Of a stretch of 64,000 nt of DNA, positions 55,727 through 64,000 are shown one piece after another; position 1 is the stretch's first letter; each line of letters opens with the position of its first letter. Below the pieces are notes generated by a model. The model had not been told where the DNA came from. It saw nothing but the letters and a program-made list of their open reading frames with translations, and made no database searches. The stretch spans positions 248,001 to 312,000 of the forward strand of contig NDFF03000001.1 of the NCBI GenBank assembly GCA_002150815.3, written 5' to 3'. The position numbers and the translations under genes were made by a program. The DNA comes from Grammothele lineata. Its lineage: Eukaryota > Basidiomycota > Agaricomycetes > Polyporales > Polyporaceae.

Positions 55727-58428
55727 TCACATCCACACCTCCAGCGCTCGTTTCGCAGCAGTCGCGACCTTCGTGTTCCCATCCCCGTCCTTGGTGAGAG
55801 TCTCGATGAGGTCCCGCGTGACCTCCTTCATCCGCGCCAGGTCCGTAGCCCTGTCCTCTGCCACGACGCCCTTCCTTCCGAGGTGACCCAGAAGCGCGCA
55901 GACGTTAGAACGGACCTCTGGGGGCACCTTCGCCGCGGGCCCTCCCTCGCGCAGCACACTCGTGAGCATGTCCAACGCGCGCCGCGGGCCCACCACCGGC
56001 GAGCCCTCCGTCGGAGACACGGCCGAGAGCGGCTGGGATGTTGTGCGAATCGCCTCCGTCGGGAGAGGGTTCATCAGGGAGTCCAGCACCAGCGTGCCTG
56101 CGAAACGCGCGGGGAAATAGGGTCGCGGTTAGCAAGCAAGCACTGGCACGGCGCGGGGCGTGTGGCGCAGGCCGCATCGGGGCCCGGACTCACCTCCGCT
56201 GGGGTGCGTGCTGATCAGCGACAGAGCCACAACGCCCTCATTGACGAGTGTCGGATACCGCTTGCTGCGTCCGACTAGCCTAGCCAACGCAGAGACACAC
56301 GGCTCGGTCACCAGCGCCTTCATAGCTGCGTCTCGCTTCTTGGCGCGCTCCTCGTCGAGGGTCTTGGGATCGGTCGACCACAGCGACTTGGTCGCGTTCA
56401 CGAGGACGCGGGTGCCTTCACTCTTCACGGCGATCGAGTCCGATCTCCGGACAAGCGCGAGGATTTGCCGCAAAGGCGATCCGTCCTCGTCCGGCAGCAT
56501 TAACGAGAACGTGTTGTTGACTGCGTGCGGGGTGTGGGGTATGGGGGGCAAGGGCGAGAAGGCGGGAGGTTCACGGTCAGCGGCAGTCGCGCAAGAGCGG
56601 AAAGGTTAAGCCATGCTCACTGTCGCCGTTACACATGTGTTTCGCCACACCAATAGCGGAAACCTGGATGACCTCCACCATGTCTGCTTTCTCACCCCAG
56701 ATCTGCGACGTCCCGAGTTGTTCAATGACCTTGGCCTCGCCAAGGGCTGGTCGACAGCTTTGCGACTGCGCGAGATGTTTGAGGAGGCCAATGACGCCAT
56801 GTTTAATCTTGAGGTCCGCATCGGGCCCCAGCAGGGCCGCGAGATCGGGCGCGAGGGAAATTGGTGGGGTGACGATCGCGGTGGAATGAGCGTCTGCCGG
56901 AAGGAGTCTCCGTTATGCGGGACTCCAGAAGCCATACGGGCCGCACGACGACGTACCTCTCCGGCAAATGTTGCCGAGACTGAGCGTTGCGCAGATGAGC
57001 AGGTCGTCCCTGTTTGTCTCCTTGAGAGACGTATGGGTCCTGATCCAGCCCACCATGCGGCTCACGAACTCTCCTCCTGGCTTGTCGGGCTCGGAGTCGT
57101 CCCAGAGCGTATCAATGTTCTTTTCCTCCCCAGCAACCTCGACTATGGCCTTCACAATAGCGCCCTTGCCAAGGTCAAAGCCCTTCTCCTTGGACGGTCG
57201 CTCCTCGGGCGTCCAATAAGGAGGATAGTCGCCCTTCTCCACGAACGTCAAGAGCTCTGACAGACAAGCCACGCCACCGTGCTCTTCGGGGAAGGTCATT
57301 CCCCGCGCGAGAGACAGTCGCACGTCTTCGACATCAATGCACAGAGATTCAAGAAGGCCACAGACTTGCTCGTAGATGTCGAAGTCTGCTTGCACAAAGC
57401 TCCGACGAGAAGCTGCGGTGGCGAAGGCAGGCGGCGGCGTGGGGTACGGAGGGTGCAGGGCTTGAAGCTGAGATACGAGCAGTGGCAACGCATCCTGCCC
57501 AAACATGTCGTTTGGAATCTCTACGAGTGACTATCGGTGAGAACGGAGCTGCATGTAGGATGGATATGAGCTCACGGTTGTCCTCGTCGCCCCTCAGCTC
57601 CTCGATAGCTCTCCAAGACCACGACGCCATTGTGCTCCGTAGAGACCAGCTCTCAGCGGAGTCCTCTGTACTTCCTTCCGGGGAAGAGAGATCATATTGC
57701 CATGAACCGAGAGGGTATATCGAAGCAGATAACTTCAGGATGGTCATAGCCGCCTCGAGAGATATCAAACGTTGCTTTACGGCGTCTGTGCAGTCGATGA
57801 GTGAAGGGCGCGCGGACGAGGCCTAACGGCGCCACATACCATAGCCGACACTGGCATTGAGTAAGAAGCCGACAGCGGTCTTGACAATCCTCAGATCAGG
57901 GACAGATAGTACGAGCGGAGTTCGTTGCCCAGGTTTCACAGCTTCAGCATAAGTCTCTAGCAGACTGAGCACAGTTTGGGGGAAATCAGCCTCCAAAAGC
58001 TGCCCTCTGTTACCCTCTGCGGACGAACACGGTAAGTAATGAGGGTTGTGCTGAGCGCGCGGGGTGGCGGAAGCTCTCACCATGGTCTATACACAGGTTC
58101 GCAGCCACGCGGAGGAGCTCGAAGATAGCAGGCTTGCTCTCCGAGCCGTCACGGACGTCGAGGGCTCGTTTGAGAAGGGAAGTAAGGGTCTGAGGAAGGC
58201 GAGACTTTCCGAGAGTCGTCTGTTGGTCAACTGAAGGGCGCGAATCGGCACAGAGCACACGAGAGAGCGGAAGAGGAGAGGCAGCGAACCATCCTTAGTA
58301 CGAAGCTCGTTGGCGAGGCTCTGGGCGGTCGCCTCGATTTGGGACCACTGGTCCGGGGAGTTGAGCTGGAGCTGCGCGAGGAGATCGCCGAGTTTAGAGG
58401 CGGAAGCGGGGGCGGCAGATGCGCTCAT
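55727..58428 (-). CDS. Armadillo-repeat protein, SmgGDS/RAP1GDS1-like
   Basis: Helical-repeat protein resembling the small-GTPase chaperone SmgGDS. Start ATG at 58428 (MSASAAPASASKLGDLLAQL). Armadillo-like helices run through many short exons: RLPQTLTSLLKRALDVRDGS, FELLRVAANLCIDH, TPLVLSVPDLRIVKTAVGFL, MISLEAAMTILKLSASIYPL-like segment around 57760, DIYEQVCGLLESLCIDVEDV, RDDLLICATLSLGNICRR, DADLKIKHGVIGLLKHLAQS, EGTRVLVNATKSLW, LVNEGVVALSLISTHPSG and SNVCALLGHLGRKGV, ending KVATAAKRALEVWM. The LGN.. armadillo pattern and the ..IKHG.iGLLKHLA.. segment are the best family hints; the assignment to SmgGDS rather than another armadillo group is from memory. Length about 690-730 residues. Confidence 0.8.
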
Positions 58429-58775
58429 GGCGGGATGACGGAGACCAGCTGCCCGCGCGAGGGCAGGCTCGGGTGCAAGGAGAGGCTCGGGGGGATAAGA
58501 GGACGGGGTGGGACTGCACAAGCCCTGCAGGTGTCCTGAACCCAAACACCGTCCGACCGAAGACGGCGCCCTGCCGCTCAGCCTGAGCCTGGGGCCGCTG
58601 GGCCACCGCGCGCAATCGCTCGCATCGTCCCAATCAAAGCCACGTGAGCGTCCGTCCGCGCGACGCGGCCCTTCTTTCCTCCCCGCTCTCACATCTTCCC
58701 CGGGCTACAAGGTAATGGGCGACCCCTCTAAAAATACAGCGGTGCTCTATAGATACTCTCTCCCTTGCCTCGAAG

Positions 58776-60063
58776 TCACTGCTCCCTGCGCGGAAGCGCA
58801 GTCCACCCCTTTCTCAGTCCTTTCGACTCTATTACGCTCGCTGGCATGCAGTAAACAGGGTCAAGGTCGTCCAGTCCTGGATAACCTAACAACGATAACC
58901 CTATCGAAATATCAGCGGGGCGACCACGCTTATCTGGACGTGGACTCGTACCTGCTACGCCGAAAATCGTGTGGAACACGTCGGGCTGGTTGCCAGGCCT
59001 GTCCGCGATGCCACCCTGCTCGGGGTCCTATAAACTAAGTCAAGCGTTGCCACCGTGGACTACGAACGAACCACATACTTGTGCAGACAATATAAACGCA
59101 GTCAATTTCTCCGCATTGATCCATGGCACCTTGTTCAGGATAGACATGGAAGAAAGCACCCAGAAGCTGTAGCAGACGTCCTCTAGCTTCTCCGGTCGCC
59201 CATTCAAGCCGCCATTCGGCAGCTGACGTTCCGCGAGCCACCATCCTAGCATATCCTGGTCGACCACGTCCAATCTGTCTAGAATCGCGAGTGAGGCGAT
59301 GCAAGGAAATACTGAATATTCCGTCAGTGAACGATGCTCATCATTCAACACGGCCGGTTACCTTGCGCAGCATGGCTTTCCGCGCCTTCTCGAGCACCAA
59401 ACCCGCCGTCGAAGTTCCTGCACCTCTCGATGTACCCCACTGTCTTATCCACGTCGAGCTTGTCTAGTTGCCCCATCAGAGCCAGCGCCCCGATACCACA
59501 AAGTCCAAAGCGAGTATCGATCTCCCCGAATTGGTCTCCTGCAAAGACCCCGGATTCTTGCTGCAGAGACAGCACAACTGTGAAGCAGCGTATCAGAATG
59601 TGTAGCATCGCAGCGGTGCTTTCATACATTCAGTGCAACGAGCGATATCCAGCCTAGCCATGGCATTGTGTATTGTCAATATCTGGATAGCACTGAGGGT
59701 AGAGTGGATATGGGCGTCGTGATCAGGGTGCGCGCCGAACCCCCCTAAGGGCTTGATTAGCTCTATCCAATCATCAATAGGACGCAGAGACTGTAAAGAA
59801 CCTGCTTCGTCGTCCCAGCAGCTCATGACGAATTCTACCATCTCGTCGCGGTCAAGGGCATCCTTGTGGCCCATGATGCATAGTGCGACCAAGCCCCAGT
59901 AGACCGCATTCAGACGCAAATGTGCAGTCATATGATATACGAGATCATCTTTGTTCTGAAGGACGCTGAGTTAGACGTCAGCGTGGGTAGGCAATACTTC
60001 GCGTACCTCGCCCAGGGATTGAATATACTTGACATGTAGCGGGATATCCAACGTGTTCGCCAT
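58776..60063 (-). CDS. BET2: Rab geranylgeranyltransferase beta subunit
   Basis: Catalytic subunit that attaches geranylgeranyl groups to Rab GTPases. Start ATG at 60063 ([19 protein letters not shown]). Alpha-alpha toroid repeats with the prenyltransferase GGF/GG motifs follow: [100 protein letters not shown], and [20 protein letters not shown]. Visible zinc ligands are the Asp and Cys of KLEDVCYSF and the His of DVFHTIFG. It ends with [13 protein letters not shown] and RREQ, as in RabGGTB, which separates it from farnesyltransferase and GGTase-I beta. Five or more introns; about 335 residues. It is divergent from the enoyl-CoA isomerase gene. Confidence 0.93.
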
Positions 60064-60563
60064 CTTGAAACCTTCGGAGTAAGATTCAGAAGAATGAATT
60101 TCGAGGCCATACTTATGACCGTACTGACGAGTGTGCCGAAACTGCTTTATTCTGACGAAATCGATATGAATCGGTGTCGGACGTAAGTACACGCGATTGC
60201 GTTCGGAGAAGACGTCCACTAACGCCGTACGTCGCGCGTATGTCACCCGGTACCGTCGTCAAGCGGGCCGGGATCGTTCCCGGTCCGGGGCGAATGATTG
60301 CCGAACCCCAGGTTTGTCTCAGTCCCTGTTCCGCTCCCCAACTGTTGGGAGTGCTGTTGGGAGTGCGCTCATTGACTTGCGATCGCCACGACGCACATCT
60401 TCACCCATTACTTTTCTCGTCCTTCTCCTGGCCAGGACAGGGACTCGTCTACGCTTATATTTTTGAACACAGTTGACACCGTCAAGAATTACCGTTACAT
60501 CGTTATTAACTTTGCTTCTATCACAAACAAGACTACCCCGCATTTGCAACCTACCCTGCACGT
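60064..60563. promoter_or_regulatory. Shared promoter region, Rab GGTase beta / enoyl-CoA isomerase
   Basis: 500 bases between divergent start codons with no coding content recognised. A TATA-like TATATTTTTG lies near 60454, about 110 bases before the isomerase ATG. Confidence 0.4.
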
Positions 60564-61955
60564 ATGTCTACCGTTACTCTCGACATCTCACAGGGCATTG
60601 CGACCATCACATTCAACAACCCCAAAATCCTGAATGCGATCAACAAAGAGGGTACGTGACCAAAATATACCAGCCTTGTACGCATAGTTGAAGTACATAT
60701 ATTCTCTGCAGACTACACCGCGTTCGCTGAATATCTTAGGGAGGTCGACAAACGTCCAGATGTGCTAGTCACAGTCTGGCAAGGTTAGTGACCGTTCCAA
60801 TACCTTCTCTAGCCAACCGTCTAGGTAACACTTTGCAACTGGTCAGCCAACGGCCAGTGGTTCTCGGCGTAAGGATTTCTCAAGCGCTTTCTATCGGTGA
60901 TTGTGCTCAGAAAAGCATACGCAGTGGAACAAGCGTGAAGCGAGGCACGGGTTCAGATAAGCCAACGAGTGCTCGCGAATATTTTACGAATGCTGTGGCT
61001 CCCGTCAATACCGATGTCAGCAACGCGGTAAGTCGACTTTCACGGTAAGCCGACAGAGTATAGACCACTGACGAGCGCATCATCACTAAGCTGTACACTC
61101 ACTCCAAGATTCTTGTCGCCGCCGTGAATGGCCCCGTAATGGGTAAGTCTCGTAACTCAATGTTTAATGGATGTGTTCACACTTCGCGTATCGACTCTAA
61201 ACTCGCTTACTAGGTATCGCAGCTGGTACGTGTTCTATCTTATGGGGGTCATGCCAAGTTCCATTCACGTCTTACGTGTTTGTCCGGACAGCGTTCCTTG
61301 GCCATTTTGATTTTATCTACGCCCTTCCCGGAGCGTGGCTTTCAGTTCCCTTCACATTCTTAGGTGGGTAGCGATTATGCGGCAATTGGGCAGACGAAAT
61401 TGATTCACTTGACTCCTCGTGCGATTGCAGGCATTATCGCGGAAGCAGGTTCCAGCGTCTCGTTCCGCAACAGAAGTGAGTCCAGTAGTTACTTGCAACC
61501 CCGGGGTTGTGACGCGCACTGAGCACCATTGCTCATGTCATGTGCGATCGTGTAGTGGGCGCTGCGAAGGCCAACGAAGTGCTGATCTGGGGCAAGAAGA
61601 AAGAGGCACAGGAACTGCTCCAGTGCGGCTTCTACAAGTAGGCTACTGGATCTCTCTTGCTCCCGCGACGCCGGTGCTGACTGTAACGAAACGCCACAGT
61701 ACGATCTTCCCGGAGCAGCCCGTGCCCTCGTTCCAGACTGCCGTTCGCGCGCTTGTTTTGGCAGAACTGGAGGGCTTGGAGCCGGCCGCGGTCCTCGGGG
61801 TGAAGAAGCTGATCAAAGCAGGCTTGAATGACCAACACAATCTCGACGCAGTGAACCTGCGGGAGAGCTACGCACAAGCCAGTCGGTTTGAAACAGGAGT
61901 CCCGGGAGAGCGTTTTGCGAAAATCGCGAGGAAGGAGCTCAAGCACAAACTTTGA
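60564..61955 (+). CDS. ECI1: Delta3-delta2-enoyl-CoA isomerase / crotonase family
   Basis: Crotonase-fold enzyme that shifts double bonds during beta-oxidation of unsaturated fatty acids. Start ATG at 60564 (MSTVTLDISQGIATITFNNP). The family markers are NPKILNAINKE, DYTAFAEYLREVDKRPDVLV, the oxyanion-hole region with an ANGQWFSAG-like segment (60850-60880), ILVAAVNGPVMG followed by IAAA, and PGAWLSVPFTFLGIIAEAGS with the catalytic-loop Glu region. The C-terminal exons have GAAKANEVLIWGKKKEAQEL, TIFPEQPVPSFQTAVRALVL and ESYAQASRFETGVPGERFAK. The product ends KHKL: the final HKL resembles the HRL peroxisomal targeting signal of yeast Eci1, so peroxisomal location is likely. At least seven introns, some close to 50 nt; about 275 residues. 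Confidence 0.88.
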
Positions 61956-62649
61956 GGAGCCAGCCTGAACGCCACCCGCGCCTCCGCCCAGCGCGATCAA
62001 GAGGACCCCGATCTCGATCGCACATCTCGCATGTAGGAGTATCCGGAGGAAGTTGACTGGAGTCGATCGTCTGCTTTTAGCGTTATCTCGTTTGCTTGTC
62101 TTGATTGTCCGTGATCGCTGTTCCTATGTACTCTCGTCCTCAAATGACGACTTCTCGTACTCACCCCGCGGGTCCTCAGCGCGACCAGGCGCGACTATGG
62201 CGACATTCAACTCGTTCTGACCAATTATTGCACGGGTACGTCAGCTGACCGGCCGACAACCCCGGAGCGCTGTTTAGCATCCAAGGACCCCTGTCTCCCG
62301 CCAGACGACATTCAGTATGCGTCCGCAGCGAACAGAGAAGTTTGAGATGAGGCACGTCGAAAACTTCTGCATATCTCTGTGTTGGCACGCCTTGGCATCT
62401 CTGGGCAAGTGCCAGGCGCGATGGGCGTCCCTGGCTCTGCGTGATAGACGGCCCCGCTATCTGCCCCTCCAAATTCCATCTCCCCACCATACGCGCATGT
62501 ATAATAACCCGTGCTCGCTCGCCCGCGCTCCTTCTCCCCCGACGCCAGGCCAGTCTTCTTAGCCACCGACCTCTCCCTCTCCGGTGCACGCGACGCGTTC
62601 CCTGGTCGACGGTCTTCCCTCCACCGCCCCATACGCGCAACCCCCCGCC
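61956..62649. other. Intergenic / permease promoter region
   Basis: About 690 bases. A C/T-rich leader runs into the permease ATG, with a TATA-like TATAATAAC near 62510. The minus-strand frame 62176-62838 overlaps the permease start and is a shadow. Confidence 0.4.
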
Positions 62650-64000
62650 ATGTCCGACCTGGAGAAGCACGCATCCGACAGCGCCAGTGGATCCTTCGCG
62701 CAGAAGGACCAGTACTTCGCGGGCCATGCGGAAGAGATCCTCATTGACCCGGATGAAAAGCAGAGTCTTCACAGAGATCTGTCTGCGCGGCAAATCTCTA
62801 TGATAGCGGTACGTCGCCCATCTAGCTCTCTTGAACACAGGGCGTGGTGGGTCCTGACGCTGGTATGGGTGGATTGTGGTAGCTGGGAGGGGCCATTGGA
62901 ACTGGTCTCATCATCGGCTCCGGGACAGCTCTTGTGCGTGGAGGACCGCTGGGCATTTTCTTGGGCTACAGCTTCGTCGGGGTCGTGTGCTACATGGTCA
63001 TGGTCGCGCTCGGCGAGATGGCTGCGTACCTACCTCACAAGAAGGGTTTTCCCGGGTACGCAACGCGCTTCGTGGACCCTGCGTTCGGTTTTGCCCTGGG
63101 CTGGAACTACGTCTTGAAGTGAGTGTAGCATGCTCGTCATGCACCACTGTACACGTGAATTCAACTTTTCTCGACTAGGTATCTAATTGTCACACCGAAT
63201 AACATCAATGCTGCTGGTGTTGTCATCCAATACTGGACGCAAAAGGTGCACATCGCTATCTGGATGGGTACGTGTTCAAACTGTAGCAGGTTACAGTAGA
63301 TCTAATACTATCCTATCCCAGTTATCTTTATTGCCTTCAGTACGTATAAAGCCTTTCGGATATGATGCCAGAATTCTTACCCAAGCATCTCCCAGTTTTC
63401 CTCATAAACCTGTTCGGCGTCCGGGTGTTCGGAGAGCTTGAGTTCTGGTTCAGTAGCATCAAGGTTGTCACCCTGATCGGCCTTCTACTCATGGGCATCA
63501 TCATCGACCTTGGCGGTAACCCGAGACATGATCGCCTCGGATTCCGCTACTGGGACCACCCTTACGGTCCCATGGGTGGATATCTCAAGTCCCAAGTGCA
63601 CAACGAACACCTGGCGATCTTCCTCGGTTTCTGGAGTACCCTGACGAATGCACTTTTCGCGTACATCGGCACGGAGCTGATCGGAGTCACTGTCGGTGAG
63701 GCGCAAGCCCCGCGCAAGAACATTCCTATCGCTATCCGCCGGACGTTCTTCCGTATACTCGTCTTCTACGTAGGCGGCGTGTTCGTGATCAGCTTGATAG
63801 TCCCCAGCACGGATAACGTAAGTGACGGCCTGTTCTCCTATTACCAGTGACTGACCTAGTACGTTGTTTAGTCTCTCTTCATAGCCAATAAATCGAAAGC
63901 AGGGGCGGCCGCGTCCCCTTTTGTCGTCGGTAAATATTGTTTCAGTTACTGTCGTGTTCACAGGCTCATCATGCCTGCCGTCAGCTACAACCTTCGCGGG
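62650..64000 (+). CDS. Amino acid permease (AAT/APC family), 3' end beyond window
   Basis: Plasma-membrane proton/amino-acid symporter of the fungal YAT family (Gap1, Agp1, Can1 relatives). Start ATG at 62650 (MSDLEKHASDSASGSFAQKD); the N-terminal cytosolic part is followed by LHRDLSARQISMIA and, after an intron, the hallmark first membrane helix ALGGAIGTGLIIGSGTAL. Next are GYSFVGVVCYMVMVALGEMA, AYLPHKKGFPGYATRFVDPA and FGFALGWNYVLKYLIVTPNN, IQYWTQKVHIAIW, then FWFSSIKVVTLIGLLLMGII and FWSTLTNALFAYIGTELIGV with VTVGEAQAPRKNIPIAIRRT, and FRILVFYVGGVFVISLIVPS. The window ends within a later exon (LIMPAVSYNLRG), so roughly the last 40 percent is missing. Substrate range cannot be told. Confidence 0.92.

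Noticed and set aside
62176..62838. 220-codon minus-strand open frame
   Set aside because: Antisense to the permease promoter and first exon; Arg-rich and without motif.

Overview
The window reads as nuclear DNA of a filamentous basidiomycete, most likely an Agaricomycete and plausibly Polyporales. Genes on both strands are cut by many short GT..AG introns of about 48-70 nt, intergenic DNA is GC-rich, and almost every recognisable protein is an ordinary fungal housekeeping protein. Two further products (45978-47872 and 36875-37477) resemble families I associate with Agaricomycetes. No transposon, rRNA, tRNA, CRISPR array or prokaryotic operon was found. Coordinates for spliced genes run from start codon to stop codon with introns included.

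Layout: ESCRT-I VPS23/TSG101 (minus, 1.3-3.9 kb); TEA/ATTS transcription factor (plus, 5.2-7.1 kb); NOC3 (minus, 7.7-10.8 kb), divergent from APC5 (plus, 11.2-14.2 kb); an FAD aromatic-type monooxygenase (minus, 14.3-15.8 kb), divergent from methionine aminopeptidase 1 (plus, 16.2-18.2 kb); the SCT1/GPT2-type glycerol-3-phosphate acyltransferase (minus, 18.8-21.7 kb); a very long XMAP215/Dis1/Stu2 microtubule polymerase with what reads as five TOG repeats (minus, 22.1-29.4 kb); an unrecognised protein (minus, 31.3-31.9 kb); eIF2B alpha (plus, 34.1-35.6 kb); a tiny six-exon cysteine-rich gene (plus, 36.9-37.5 kb); RNase P/MRP POP4 (plus, 39.9-41.0 kb); a Ctk2/cyclin K-type cyclin (minus, 41.3-42.8 kb); a possible small spliced gene at 43.6-44.2 kb; a basidiomycete family protein (minus, 46.0-47.9 kb); a spliced hypothetical gene (minus, 49.9-50.6 kb); mitochondrial bS21m (minus), divergent from RWDD1/Gir2 (plus, 52.1-53.2 kb); an EMB8/YheT-type alpha/beta hydrolase (minus); a SmgGDS-like armadillo protein (minus); Rab geranylgeranyltransferase beta (minus), divergent from a peroxisomal-type enoyl-CoA isomerase (plus); and a 5' partial amino acid permease (plus) running off the right edge.

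There is no single pathway cluster. The genes cover vesicle sorting and prenylation (VPS23, Rab GGTase beta), cell division (APC5, XMAP215), ribosome and RNA biology (NOC3, POP4, bS21m, eIF2B alpha, Gir2), transcription (TEA factor, CTD-kinase cyclin) and lipid metabolism (GPAT, hydrolase, enoyl-CoA isomerase).

No clear novel multi-gene system was found. The best leads are small multi-exon genes that leave no long open reading frame (36.9-37.5, 43.6-44.2 and 49.9-50.6 kb), a possible in-frame facultative intron in POP4, the long TOG array, and a repeat- and palindrome-rich intergenic zone at 42.9-44.6 kb.
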